Shown one piece after another: positions 10,108 to 19,473 of a stretch of DNA of 34,050 nucleotides (the stretch's first letter is position 1; every line of letters begins with the position of its first letter). Made by a program: the position numbers and the translations under genes. This stretch comes from Thioploca sp. (GTDB lineage: Bacteria > Pseudomonadota > Gammaproteobacteria > Beggiatoales > Beggiatoaceae). The stretch spans positions 1-34,050 of the forward strand of contig DAOUSL010000020.1 of assembly GCA_030627235.1 (NCBI GenBank), given 5' to 3'. The notes under the pieces are model-generated. The model searched no databases and had not been told where the DNA came from. It worked only from the letters and a program-made list of their open reading frames with translations.

Positions 10108-12168
10108 ATGATTTATCGAGTATTATTTATATTGTTATTAAGTTTTAATGTTGTAGCAGAAAATGTTAAAGAACCAGTTCCATCGCCTCATGATGTTTTA
10201 ATTGTTGAGATTCAAAAACAAGCCAAAACTGATGTTGAATTGGAAAAACTGCCGGAAAATATTCAAGGTCTTAGTTTGTTGTTTGGTGAAGAGGCAAAAA
10301 CGGTTGGATTAACTTTACGGAAAATTGTGCAGATTTATGAGGAAGCTTATCGACAGGCTAAACCAGAACAATCATGGATGAAAAAGTTTGTAGATGACCA
10401 ATTCGCAGTTATGGGTTGGGGTTTGGCATTTATTGTTATTTTGTTTTACTTTTTTCGTGAAACTGTTAACTATTTTACCATCAATTTATTTTCCAATTTA
10501 AATAAGTGGTTTTACCGGTTGGTTTCTGGATATAAGTTATTTCGTAAATGGGCTTTAAAACGCTATCGTAAAACTTTGATTAAAAACTTTCGTGAGTTTA
10601 AAGTTCCATTTCGGCCAGACAATCGTCCTTTGAAAATGCACGAGATTTATGTTCCGCTCAAAGTGAAGAGTTCCAAGGAATATGAGCGAATTGATGCTTA
10701 TCAGGCAATAACTAAACATCAGCGTTTAATGGTGGTTGGTGAGCCAGGAGCTGGTAAGTCAACATTATTGAAACATATTGCATTGTCTTATGCAGAAGGA
10801 AAATTAACCGACCTACCTAAACAACCAGTGGTTATTTTGCTGACCATTGGGAGTTTACGGCAGGATGACTTGCTGGATGATTTGGTTAAGGAATTGGCTC
10901 AAAATGATTTCCCTAATGCACGTAATTTTGTGGAAATTGGACTGGAAAATGGGACTTTGATGTTGTTGTTTGATGGTTTGGATGAGGTGAGTAGTGAGGG
11001 ACGGAAAGTTGTTGTTGAGAAAATAAGAGATTTATTAAAAAAATATTCTAACTGTAGGGCAATTATTACTTGTCGGAAAGCTGTTTATCATAATGAATTT
11101 GTTAATGAAACTGAGAAGAAATTGGAAATTGACAGTTTCCGAGATGATGAAATTCAACAGTTTTTACAGCCTTGGCAACGAGATATGCCACCCGGTAAGT
11201 CGGTGAAGCAATTAATTCATACTTTGCATGAGCGGCCTAGAATTATGCAATTGGCTGGTAATCCGTTACTGTTGACTATTATTGCGTATCTTTATACCGA
11301 TACGGCTTTTGTGTTACCGCATTCACGGGCAAAGTTTTATATTGAAGCTACACGAGTATTATTAGATGAACTGCATCACAGTGATAAGCGTAATGATTAT
11401 GATGTGGCTAAAAAACTGGCTATTTTAAAACATTTAGCTTTGTTTAATCAAGATGGTAAGGTAAAAGATAAAGCTGATTGGCGGACTATGAAGTTGGAAA
11501 CGGTATTAGCAGAAACCAGAAAAGTATTACCAACTTTGAATTTGGTTGATAAAGATGCTGATCTATTATTGGAAGAAATTGTTAATCGAAGTGGTTTGTT
11601 GCAGAAGATTGATGGTGGTGAACGGTATCAATTTGCTCATTTAACTTTGCAGGAATTTTTTGCGGCGGTTGCGTTGCGAGATGATGCTGATGGAATGTTG
11701 ATGCGGTTTAAGAAAAATCCGGATACTTGGCGAGAGGCAGTTAAAATTTGGTGTGGGCTTGATCATGATAGTACGAATTTGATACGGGCTATTTATGCAG
11801 AAAATCGTATTGTGGCGTTTGAGTGTATTGCTGATGCTCAACAAGTGAGTGCTGAATTATCTGATGAAGTTATTGGATATTTTAAATCTCAATTGGGTTC
11901 GGATGATGAGCAAGAGGAAATTTTGCGAGCTTTTGCGGCAGTTGCTTCTAATACAACGGATCGAGGGAAAGCTATTTTTGAGTATTTGGTTGATATTTTG
12001 GCTGATACTGGGGATGATAGGCGTGTTATGGCAGCTGATATTCTTTCAATGACTAATTTGGATGAGGCGGCGGAGGTATTGGTTGGTTATAGAGATATAC
12101 CTGAAATACGGGCTGCTTTGATACGGATGGGGGATATAGCTGTGCCTGTGTTGGAGAGGCTTGTTTAA
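10108..12168 (+). CDS. Membrane-linked NACHT-domain STAND ATPase, HEAT-repeat C-terminus truncated
   Basis: The ATG at 10108 is preferred over an upstream in-frame TTG (10087) because GGAG sits 7 bases before it and the protein then begins with a signal-like hydrophobic stretch (MIYRVLFILLLSF). It is 686 residues long. A transmembrane helix at about 102-118 follows a region of about 80 residues that would be periplasmic. The cytoplasmic NACHT NTPase has Walker A GEPGAGKST (211-219, K217) and Walker B LLFDGLDE (D289, D292). ITCRK and HLTLQEFFAAVAL motifs follow. HEAT-like helices occupy the end (RRVMAADILSMTNLDEAAEVL) and stop abruptly at LERLV. NACHT STAND proteins act as oligomerising sensors, and several bacterial ones are anti-phage. 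No recognised effector domain is visible at the N-terminus. The next ORF appears to be the rest of the protein, separated by an inverted-repeat element. Confidence 0.85.
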   Translation: MIYRVLFILLLSFNVVAENVKEPVPSPHDVLIVEIQKQAKTDVELEKLPENIQGLSLLFGEEAKTVGLTLRKIVQIYEEAYRQAKPEQSWMKKFVDDQFAVMGWGLAFIVILFYFFRETVNYFTINLFSNLNKWFYRLVSGYKLFRKWALKRYRKTLIKNFREFKVPFRPDNRPLKMHEIYVPLKVKSSKEYERIDAYQAITKHQRLMVVGEPGAGKSTLLKHIALSYAEGKLTDLPKQPVVILLTIGSLRQDDLLDDLVKELAQNDFPNARNFVEIGLENGTLMLLFDGLDEVSSEGRKVVVEKIRDLLKKYSNCRAIITCRKAVYHNEFVNETEKKLEIDSFRDDEIQQFLQPWQRDMPPGKSVKQLIHTLHERPRIMQLAGNPLLLTIIAYLYTDTAFVLPHSRAKFYIEATRVLLDELHHSDKRNDYDVAKKLAILKHLALFNQDGKVKDKADWRTMKLETVLAETRKVLPTLNLVDKDADLLLEEIVNRSGLLQKIDGGERYQFAHLTLQEFFAAVALRDDADGMLMRFKKNPDTWREAVKIWCGLDHDSTNLIRAIYAENRIVAFECIADAQQVSAELSDEVIGYFKSQLGSDDEQEEILRAFAAVASNTTDRGKAIFEYLVDILADTGDDRRVMAADILSMTNLDEAAEVLVGYRDIPEIRAALIRMGDIAVPVLERLV

Positions 12169-12169
12169 T

Positions 12170-12282
12170 TGTCAGAATCAGGATTTGCAGGATTAAAGGA
12201 TTAACAGGATAAAGGCACTTAACATTAAGATCAGGTTTTAAATCCAGAAAATCCTTTAATCCTGTAAATCCTGATTCAGACA
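12170..12282. mobile_element. 113-bp inverted-repeat (MITE-like) element between the two NACHT-HEAT fragments
   Basis: Two 33-base arms (12170-12202 and 12250-12282) are inverted copies with only two differences, around a 47-base centre. The arms consist of short direct motifs (CAGGAT, GGATTAAAGGATT). It encodes no protein of note. It starts two bases after the stop codon of the NACHT ORF and ends 14 bases before the ATG of the HEAT-like ORF. No clear target duplication was found. It may be a non-autonomous transposable element or a dispersed palindromic repeat, and its long stem could also act on transcription or mRNA stability. Confidence 0.75.
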
Positions 12283-12296
12283 TTTGGGAAATAATT

Positions 12297-13046
12297 ATGA
12301 CTAATAAACTTGATTATTTGGATGATTTACGAGAAATTGGTACACCAAAAGCTGCTCTTGTTCTTATACCTTTTCTCTGGCATGAAGACAATAATTTAAC
12401 CAATCATGCTGCCTTAAATTTAGCTGTGTTGTTGCCTAAGCCAGAAGTAGAAAATGCGTTACGTGGTTATGAATTGACAAAAGAACAACGAAAATCTGAA
12501 TGGTTTGAATGGGTTTGGGAACCTTTTAATGAATACGAACCTAATAATTCATCTTTGCCTATTGTTACTGGAAGAATAGGTTATATTATTGACCAACTTC
12601 CAGAAGAGTATATAAAAAATTATGATAATGTTTCAAATCTTGACCCACGAATTATTATTCCACTTGTTATAAACAATCAAACTAAGTGGAAAGTAATTCT
12701 TAATTCCATTGTAAAAAAATATCCAAAAGAAGAATTTGTAAAATTGAAGAGTATTTTGGATGATAAAGATATTCCCACGCCGATACTTAATGATTGGAGA
12801 AATACCTTTACTCCTCTTGATGTGCAACAGAGGGAATTTCATAAAAATAATAAAAAAGCACCATTAATTATTGTAATTTTATTACTTCTGATATTTTTGG
12901 CATATTATAAAAATTATCAATATTTTTCAATTGTGTATACCATAATGTTAATTTTATTTATGCCATTCATTCCCTTTGTTTATTTTAAATCTAAAAGAAA
13001 ACTTAAAAATCCTTTACGACACCTCCTCAAACCATCAAAACGATAG
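12297..13046 (+). CDS. HEAT-repeat protein with C-terminal membrane hairpin, probable detached 3' part of the NACHT gene
   Basis: The 249-residue ORF starts at an ATG preceded by GGGAAATAATT. Residues about 5-60 read as a HEAT repeat (LDDLREIGTPKAALVLIPFL, then NHAALNLAVLL), continuing the helical pattern with which the upstream NACHT ORF ends. The middle is a WEPFNEYEP-containing region of unknown role. Residues about 188-232 form two hydrophobic helices (IIVILLLLIFLAYY and IVYTIMLILFMPFIPFVYF) before a basic tail. I infer that it was once fused to the preceding ORF. It lies in a different reading frame and is separated by the 113-bp inverted-repeat element. Whether it is still translated as a separate partner subunit or is a relic cannot be told from sequence alone. 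Confidence 0.6.
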   Translation: MTNKLDYLDDLREIGTPKAALVLIPFLWHEDNNLTNHAALNLAVLLPKPEVENALRGYELTKEQRKSEWFEWVWEPFNEYEPNNSSLPIVTGRIGYIIDQLPEEYIKNYDNVSNLDPRIIIPLVINNQTKWKVILNSIVKKYPKEEFVKLKSILDDKDIPTPILNDWRNTFTPLDVQQREFHKNNKKAPLIIVILLLLIFLAYYKNYQYFSIVYTIMLILFMPFIPFVYFKSKRKLKNPLRHLLKPSKR

Positions 13047-13164
13047 TAATCAGTATTTTCTTGTCAACTCATAAGCCGTATATAAATTAATTGCGATTTG
13101 GTACTGAAAATATCGATAGATGATAACGATTTTTTCAGCAGTATTTAAGGATGTTTATCTTAAA

Positions 13165-13428
13165 TTATGGTTTTTTCTCTTCTGGTTTTTTGTCTTCGGC
13201 TTTTTTAACACGAATAACGTTATTAGAAATATTTTTATTATTCAAGTTTTTCATAGCAACTTTAGCTTCTCCTGGTTTTGGCATTTCCACAAAAGCAAAA
13301 CCCTTAGAATCACCAGTAGTTTTATCTAACACCAAATCACAAGATTGTACTGTGCCATATTTTTTAAAGAGGTCTTTTAACTCTTCTTCAGTAGTACTAC
13401 GAGCAAGATTACGAATTAATAATTTCAT
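13165..13428 (-). CDS. Small RNA-binding protein with a single RRM domain
   Basis: The 87-residue protein is essentially one RNA-recognition motif. It has RNP2 LLIRNL at residues 3-8 and RNP1 KGFAFVEM at about 43-50, the aromatic residues expected to stack on RNA. A Lys/Glu/Pro-rich tail ends in KKPEEKKP. Such short single-RRM proteins are known in cyanobacteria and several proteobacteria and bind single-stranded RNA; in some hosts they are linked to stress or cold. No strong ribosome-binding site precedes the ATG at 13428. It is flanked by 118-base and 134-base gaps and appears monocistronic. The specific target is unknown. Confidence 0.9.
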   Translation of the reverse strand: MKLLIRNLARSTTEEELKDLFKKYGTVQSCDLVLDKTTGDSKGFAFVEMPKPGEAKVAMKNLNNKNISNNVIRVKKAEDKKPEEKKP

Positions 13429-13562
13429 AAGTACGACATTTAATATTTAGTAGTGTGTATAATGTTGAAACCAACTTACCATTTTAGATATTATACAATT
13501 AAAACAGTATATTATGGTCAAATTTAGAGTTGATTATTTTCTAATTTAAGCTATTTTTACAC

Positions 13563-14027
13563 TTAAAGGTTAGGACGATATTTAAGTTGCATACCTTTTA
13601 GAAAATTGCGTAATATCTGATTTTGACAGTCACGGTAGTGCTTATGATCTGGTCTACGGAAAAATGCACTTAATTCATGTTTACTTATACATAAATTAGC
13701 CAGATTCATAATTTCCAATACATCTCTAGTTTTCAGATTTAATGCGATCTTTAATTTTTTGAAAATAATATTGTTAGTTAAAGACTCCTCTGGCTCTGAT
13801 TGTGGACCTTCTTTTTCCCCTCGTTTATCATTAATTAAACCATTTAGGAAAATCGCCAGTTCGGTGTCACTACATTCCTTAAATTCAGGATCATCATCTT
13901 TTTTTAACCAATCACTGATCTGTTCACGAGTTACTTGATGATCAGCTAAACCAAATATAGCAATCATTTTAGAATCATTAAAATCGAAGATATAGCGGAT
14001 ACGACGTAAAATATCATTGTTATTCAT
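13563..14027 (-). CDS. DUF1456 family protein (YehS-like)
   Basis: The 154-residue protein has two homologous halves, each beginning with a NDILRRIRYIFD-like or NIIFKKLKIALNL-like segment followed by a helix with a conserved FL-GLI or FLKGMQ ending. This duplicated layout is that of DUF1456 (E. coli YehS, about 156 residues). The ATG at 14027 is chosen over an upstream in-frame ATG at 14090 because an AGGA sits about 8 bases before it and family members start at MNNNDILRRIR. The two halves are joined by an acidic linker (residues about 76-88). Function is not established for the family. The long MscS-family gene lies upstream on the same strand, separated by a hairpin at 14132-14167. Confidence 0.85.
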   Translation of the reverse strand: MNNNDILRRIRYIFDFNDSKMIAIFGLADHQVTREQISDWLKKDDDPEFKECSDTELAIFLNGLINDKRGEKEGPQSEPEESLTNNIIFKKLKIALNLKTRDVLEIMNLANLCISKHELSAFFRRPDHKHYRDCQNQILRNFLKGMQLKYRPNL

Positions 14028-14131
14028 AATTATGTCCTGATTTAAATTGTGTCTATAACATACTTTGTGGTTCAAAATAGAGTCTAGCATACCATAAAAC
14101 TGTACTCTTTATAGTGGAATAATTAGCTTCC

Positions 14132-14167
14132 GAAGTCCGCAGGTTCACAATACATTGCGGCTACTTC
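14132..14167. terminator. Hairpin between the MscS-family gene and the DUF1456 gene
   Basis: GAAGT plus CCGCA (14132-14141) pair with TGCGG and ACTTC (14156-14167), leaving two unpaired bases in one arm and a 14-base loop. It lies immediately 3' of the leftward MscS-family gene. No U-run follows, so it is a candidate transcript end or dispersed palindrome rather than a classic intrinsic terminator. Confidence 0.4.
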
Positions 14168-14176
14168 ATCTATTAA

Positions 14177-17100
14177 TTACCTCAAGAATAATTGAGCAAA
14201 ATCATCATCATCCCTCTCATTATTTAATGAATTTTTTGATAAAGATTCTGAGTTAACAGTCTGAGATACTTTTATTTTTTGAGTTTTAAACTGATCCCAA
14301 ATATTAAATAATAACTGTGATTTTACTACTTCTGCATCTGCTAAACTAGCTAATTGATAACTAATAATAAAACTAATCTTGTTATCTATAAATTCTGCCA
14401 AAAGTACTTGTGGTTCTGGTTTATCTGAAATTTGTGGAGTATTTGCCATAATAGTCATGAGTATGTTTTTAACTATATGTGGATCATTTTCACAGCCAAC
14501 TTCAATATTTATCTTTTCAGCAGCATCCGCACGATCTGCATCTCTACCAAGGTTAGTGAAAGGACGGTCGATAACCCTAGAATTTGGTACCGAAATCCGT
14601 TTATCATCAGTTTCTATCATCGTGGAACGTATACCAATGTGTTTTACAACTCCTTGAGAATTGCCACCAATATCAATTAAATCTCCTACTCGCAATGGAC
14701 GTTCTATCAATAATAAAACTCCACTTATAAAATTAGCAACTAAGCTACGCATTCCAAAACCAATTCCAACCCCTAAAGCTCCAGCAAATACGCTCAGTGC
14801 AGTCGGGTCTATTCCAATTACTCTTAAACTACTAGTAAGCCCAAGTACAACTATAGTATATTGAGTAAAAATTGATAAGCTATGTCGTATTCCTGAGTCA
14901 GCTATATTGGAGAAAATCCAACGGTAAGTTATACGTTGAGCCCAACTACCAAACCAGAATACTATCCAGATCATCACTACTGACATAAAGATACTTATAA
15001 TAGTAATACTATTACCATTGGAAAAGGTTGTTAATGGATAATTTAAAACACCACTAACTCCTTCTCTGATTGCAACATCTGAATACCAACCAGTCAACCA
15101 TAATAAGCTCATTATTGCTAGTACAGATAACCCTAAACCTAGTACACTATGAATTAATGGAATTAAGTCTTCTGCCCATAAAGAACCATAAGACCCTTGT
15201 TTTAATACTATTTTCTTCCATATGTTAATTAGAGTGTCCAAAAATAATTGAACAATCATCCAACTTAACAAAACTAATAACAACATACTCAAGTATTTAA
15301 TAATTACCCAACCTAAGCTAATATAACCAACTATTCCTAATATAGAAACCGAGAGAATGATTATTGGTAAGGTTAGTAATAATAATTTGGTAATAGTAAG
15401 TAGATAACCTTGAACATAGTTTTGTAAAGGAGCTATGATAAATTTACGGATACTAAATAATATTGGAATTGATAATGATAATAGCAACATAAATAGACTA
15501 TCAATCAAATCACGAGCGTCTAATGATATTTGTCCTTCTGCTAATAAATGAATTTGGGAGGTTATTATTATTAATATACTAATAATTATAATAATGCGAC
15601 GTACTTGTGGATAATATTTATTGCTTTCTTGAACTTGGGATAAGATTAACCAAGCTAAATTTAATAATAATTTACCAATTAAAAATACAGCTAACAAAAT
15701 TAAACTAAACAATATACTAGCTTGATTTGGTTGAGTAATCCAAATAAATAATAAGAAACTGCTGGCAAAAATAATACTAAAAGAATTATTATGCCATAAA
15801 CGTAATAAATATTTTTTATTTAATGGCGTATCTTTGAGTAGTTTAGCACTCGAAAACCGAAACCAAATTACCAAAATACTCCAAACAAGCATAATTATCC
15901 CAAAAATAATCCAATTTTTTTGAGTTGTTTGTTGCATGGCTTGGACAAAACTTTCGTGGATAAATTTTAGTTGTTCTAGAAAAACCTTTGGAATATCAAT
16001 AATTTCAGTCAGCATTCCTTGCCATTCACCAATACTTGCTGGTAATGTTCTTTGTCTAATTAAAGCTCGATGAACATTGTCTTTATATACTGTTTCTAAT
16101 AAAGTTAACAATTTATCACCTTTTTCTACTAATCTAGGCAATTTATTTAATTCTTGTTTCAAAATACTTTGTAATTTTGTTAACTGTTCTTGAGTTTGTT
16201 TATTGTGTTGTAATTCTTCAGCAGATAAAGTTTTACCACGTTCAATAGTCATTTTCAATTGTTGTTCTAATACAGAAATTTCGTTTTGTAATGACCCATC
16301 TAATCCTTTTATATCTAACAGTAAAGAACTTAATTCATTAATTAAAATATTAATACCATCTATATGAGTTTGTAAAACTTCCTGAAGTTCTTGTTGGTCT
16401 ATAGCAGTTTTTTCCCATTGTTCTAATTGATCAGTCATATGACGAATTTTCAATTGTCGCATAGCTCTTTGAGCCATTTCATTAGATATTTGAATTTGTA
16501 CTTCTAATGAGTAACGTTTAGCAGAATTTTGTTCTAAATCAGGAATTAAATCTAATCTTTGCCTTAACTCATCGGCTTGCTTAAAATAACGTTGTTGTTC
16601 TTGACGAATATGTTTTTCTAATTCCTGTTTTTGTTGAGCTAAATAGACTGCTTTCACTTTGTCATACCATTTGACATTTAGTGCTACTTGTTTATTAGCT
16701 TGTTCTATCTGTTGTTTTATGATATCTAATTGCTGAGATTCTAACTCTAAAATTCTTTCCTGCAATTTAATATTATCTTCTAAAATTAAGATTCTTTTTT
16801 CATGTAATGCTAACTGTTCTTTTTCAACTGGTGGAGTTTTTCGGAGAATATCTGCTTTAATTTGTAACTGTTTAAAATCATCCCTTAATCGATCTAAATT
16901 AGTCTCAGAACTTTGATATTCCAAATCTAAATTTTTAGCTTCAACCTCGGTAGTATTATTATCCAAAGCCGCTTTTTCAACTTTCTCTTTCAAAGCAGTT
17001 GCAGTAGATTCTGTTGTTTCTAATGCAATTATTTTATTGGGTAAATCTTTTTGTTCTAAAGTTAAAATTTCTTTATTTTTGGCAAGATTACTTTTAGTAG

Positions 17101-18172
17101 TTTCTATTGTTTTCTCTTGTTTTTCAATAACACGTCTAATACGGCTGTCTTCTAATTGAGCATACCAATCTAAATCTAATAATGCTTGTTGGATTACAAT
17201 TTTATTTTGGCTATTGAGTAGATCACTATATACTTGTTCTAAAGCACTTAATTGTTGATATAACTTTATATGTTGAGTTAACTCAGATACATTATGTTTT
17301 TGAATAAACTTAAGCTCTTTTAATTCGGACAATTCATCCAAAGAAGCTTGTAACTTTGCTATAATAATGGAATAACCTTCTAAACGGCCTTGAGTAGTTT
17401 GCCGCTCCATGCGTAATTCTTCTAATTTATCATTAGTATGTTGCTTTACTTGAATAGCAGCATCTAATATTTCATTAGTAATTTTTTCTAAATTTGGTAA
17501 GTTTTCTAAATTTTCTTGTTGTTTGTCAGCCTTTATTTTTAGCTCTTTTTCTCCCTTTGTTAAATCTTTTTTAACCTGTTTAATGGCTTTTTTACGCTCC
17601 TTAATCAAACTATCAATGCTCATAATTTTCATCTGATTGTGCCATTTCATAGCAATAATAGTTTGATCAACTATCAATTTGATTTTTTTGATAAACAAAT
17701 CAATATGAGTTGTTTCTAGTTTAATTGCTTGTTGATATAAATCTATTTCCTCTTGCAATTCTGAAACTTCTTCTTTAGGATCAATATCCTTCAAAGAAGT
17801 TTTTAACTTTGCTAAGTAATCAGTATGCTTGTCTAAATCACTTTTATGCTGTTGACGTTTAGCTTCAAATTCCCCTAATTTAGTAATAAAAAGTTGTTTC
17901 TGCTCATTTGCTTCTTCCAACATTTTATCAGTAATTGTTTTAGTCTTTTTTAATTTTCTAAGATTTTTCTTTAAGTTTTTTTGTTGTTTTTTCAAAATCT
18001 TGCTGATATTTTTTAAGCTAGATTTAGTTTGGGAAGTAATTTCTTTCTGAGTTACCAACCAATCTTGGGTAATTATCACAGTTTCATCAGATATTATAAC
18101 TTCTGATTCAGCATTTACTACTGATGTAGTAATTAGGATTAATACATAAAAAATAAATTTTAATAAAGACAT
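14177..18172 (-). CDS. MscS-family mechanosensitive channel of the large MscK type
   Basis: The 1331-residue protein starts with a signal peptide (MSLLKFIFYVLILITTSVVNA). A periplasmic region of about 700 residues follows, nearly all charged coiled coil (many EELKELK- and KQQEQ-type heptads). Multiple transmembrane helices begin near residue 750 (WIIFGIIMLVWSILVIW). The conserved MscS pore helix and beta domain are near residues 1125-1210, with GALGVGIGFGMRSLVANFISG, RPLRVGDLI, GVVKHIGIRST and ISVPNS. Family members are inner-membrane channels that open under membrane tension to release solutes on osmotic down-shock. E. coli MscK has about 1120 residues, so this one is longer, the extra length being in the periplasmic coiled coil. 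The C-terminus is short and hydrophilic, ending DDDFAQLFLR. Confidence 0.9.
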   Translation of the reverse strand: MSLLKFIFYVLILITTSVVNAESEVIISDETVIITQDWLVTQKEITSQTKSSLKNISKILKKQQKNLKKNLRKLKKTKTITDKMLEEANEQKQLFITKLGEFEAKRQQHKSDLDKHTDYLAKLKTSLKDIDPKEEVSELQEEIDLYQQAIKLETTHIDLFIKKIKLIVDQTIIAMKWHNQMKIMSIDSLIKERKKAIKQVKKDLTKGEKELKIKADKQQENLENLPNLEKITNEILDAAIQVKQHTNDKLEELRMERQTTQGRLEGYSIIIAKLQASLDELSELKELKFIQKHNVSELTQHIKLYQQLSALEQVYSDLLNSQNKIVIQQALLDLDWYAQLEDSRIRRVIEKQEKTIETTKSNLAKNKEILTLEQKDLPNKIIALETTESTATALKEKVEKAALDNNTTEVEAKNLDLEYQSSETNLDRLRDDFKQLQIKADILRKTPPVEKEQLALHEKRILILEDNIKLQERILELESQQLDIIKQQIEQANKQVALNVKWYDKVKAVYLAQQKQELEKHIRQEQQRYFKQADELRQRLDLIPDLEQNSAKRYSLEVQIQISNEMAQRAMRQLKIRHMTDQLEQWEKTAIDQQELQEVLQTHIDGINILINELSSLLLDIKGLDGSLQNEISVLEQQLKMTIERGKTLSAEELQHNKQTQEQLTKLQSILKQELNKLPRLVEKGDKLLTLLETVYKDNVHRALIRQRTLPASIGEWQGMLTEIIDIPKVFLEQLKFIHESFVQAMQQTTQKNWIIFGIIMLVWSILVIWFRFSSAKLLKDTPLNKKYLLRLWHNNSFSIIFASSFLLFIWITQPNQASILFSLILLAVFLIGKLLLNLAWLILSQVQESNKYYPQVRRIIIIISILIIITSQIHLLAEGQISLDARDLIDSLFMLLLSLSIPILFSIRKFIIAPLQNYVQGYLLTITKLLLLTLPIIILSVSILGIVGYISLGWVIIKYLSMLLLVLLSWMIVQLFLDTLINIWKKIVLKQGSYGSLWAEDLIPLIHSVLGLGLSVLAIMSLLWLTGWYSDVAIREGVSGVLNYPLTTFSNGNSITIISIFMSVVMIWIVFWFGSWAQRITYRWIFSNIADSGIRHSLSIFTQYTIVVLGLTSSLRVIGIDPTALSVFAGALGVGIGFGMRSLVANFISGVLLLIERPLRVGDLIDIGGNSQGVVKHIGIRSTMIETDDKRISVPNSRVIDRPFTNLGRDADRADAAEKINIEVGCENDPHIVKNILMTIMANTPQISDKPEPQVLLAEFIDNKISFIISYQLASLADAEVVKSQLLFNIWDQFKTQKIKVSQTVNSESLSKNSLNNERDDDDFAQLFLR

Positions 18173-18525
18173 ATTAGATAATTTTTTTTAGGTTTAAAAT
18201 AGATTGAATTGAAAATTATAAAATGAATGTAACAGAAAAACATTCTGATGTCGATTATTTTTCGGTAGTGCCATTTTTAGGGGATGAGAACTGTTCTAAA
18301 GAAAATATACATAAATATAGGAGTAGAAGCTTTAGTCAATTATTTTTTATATTACTTTTTTTACGACTTTGCATAACTTTAGTTATACTGAAAATAACAA
18401 TTAAATTAAACGAGATTGAACTAAACAAATGATATAAATATTTCCTCTTATAGACTAAAAAAATTATAATTTGACCATATTATTATAAGATTGAATATTA
18501 TATAACCAAATAAATATATTTTCTT
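18173..18525. other. Intergenic gap between the divergent MscS-family gene and ubiV
   Basis: This 353-base AT-rich gap must contain promoters for both divergent genes. A 69-codon open frame (18223-18432) with a hydrophobic middle is present, but it has no convincing ribosome site and no recognisable family, so I do not call it a gene. No RNA gene was seen. Confidence 0.5.
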
Positions 18526-19416
18526 ATGAATAAACCCAAATTATCTTTAGGGCCGGTTTTATATTATTGGCCACGTGAAACTTTATTAGATTTTTATGAA
18601 CAAATAGCCACTACAAATGTTGATATTATCTATTTGGGTGAAACTATTTGTTCTAAACGTAAATCATTACGAACTTCTGATTGGTTTGAAATTGCAGACA
18701 AATTAATCGATGCTGGTAAAGAAGTTGTATTATCTACTTTATCTTTAATAGAAGCAGAATCAGAACTTAAGACTTTACGCAGTTTATGCGATAATGACAA
18801 ATTTATGGTGGAAGCCAATGATATGGCAGCAGTTGAACTATTAGAAGGCAAACCATTTATAACTGGTCATAGTGTAAATATTTATAATAATAATAGTTTA
18901 GCTTTTTTATCTAAACTTGGTTTAGTGCGCTGGGTACTACCTGTAGAATTATCTCGGGATACATTGGCTGATTTTCAGGCTAGTCGTCCTGTAGGTGTAG
19001 AAACTGAAGTTTTTGCATATGGTCGTTTACCATTAGCTTATTCAGCCCGTTGTTTCACTGCTCGATCTCATAATTTACCTAAAGATGACTGTCAATATTG
19101 TTGTATCGATTATGAAGATGGTTTAACTTTATTTAGCCAAGATAATAAACCATTTTTAACTTTAAATGGCATTCAAACCCAATCAGCTCATACCTATAAT
19201 TTATTATCAGTATTGCCAGATGTAATTACTTTGGGAGTTGAAGTATTACGCATAAGCCCACAATCCCATCATACTGATAAAATTATTGAAATTTACCATG
19301 ATAGTATACGAAATCCAGAAAATATAACTGATGGAGTAGCTAAATTACAACGTTTAATGCCAATGGGAAGTTGTGATGGATATTGGTATGGAGACGCTGG
19401 AATGGATGGAAAATAA
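18526..19416 (+). CDS. ubiV: UbiV, U32-family iron-sulfur protein for O2-independent ubiquinone hydroxylation
   Basis: The 296-residue protein matches UbiV (YhbV), which together with UbiU and UbiT hydroxylates the ubiquinone ring without oxygen. The start MNKPKLSLGPVLYYWPRETL and the central VETEVFAYGRLPLAYSARC block are characteristic. The four [4Fe-4S] cysteines are present with the family spacing: C42, then C176, C189 and C193 (13 and 4 residues apart, as in E. coli). C192 is an extra neighbouring cysteine. Its partners ubiU and ubiT are not in the window, whereas in E. coli ubiU and ubiV are adjacent. Carriage implies that quinone is made under anoxic or microoxic conditions. The ATG has no strong Shine-Dalgarno, only AT-rich sequence upstream. 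Confidence 0.93.
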   Translation: MNKPKLSLGPVLYYWPRETLLDFYEQIATTNVDIIYLGETICSKRKSLRTSDWFEIADKLIDAGKEVVLSTLSLIEAESELKTLRSLCDNDKFMVEANDMAAVELLEGKPFITGHSVNIYNNNSLAFLSKLGLVRWVLPVELSRDTLADFQASRPVGVETEVFAYGRLPLAYSARCFTARSHNLPKDDCQYCCIDYEDGLTLFSQDNKPFLTLNGIQTQSAHTYNLLSVLPDVITLGVEVLRISPQSHHTDKIIEIYHDSIRNPENITDGVAKLQRLMPMGSCDGYWYGDAGMDGK

Positions 19417-19473
19417 TAAAATATGTATTTTTTTATAACCGGTTAGAAAAAAATTAATATCGACATGATGGTT

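Noticed and set aside
12170-12282. Simple intrinsic terminator for the NACHT gene
   Set aside because: The 47-base centre and lack of a U-run do not fit, and the ORF after it reads as a continuation of the upstream protein. A terminator-like side effect remains possible.
18223-18432. 69-codon open frame between the MscS-family gene and ubiV
   Set aside because: No recognisable family, no convincing ribosome site and AT-rich composition like the rest of the gap. The hydrophobic stretch is what AT-rich random sequence gives.
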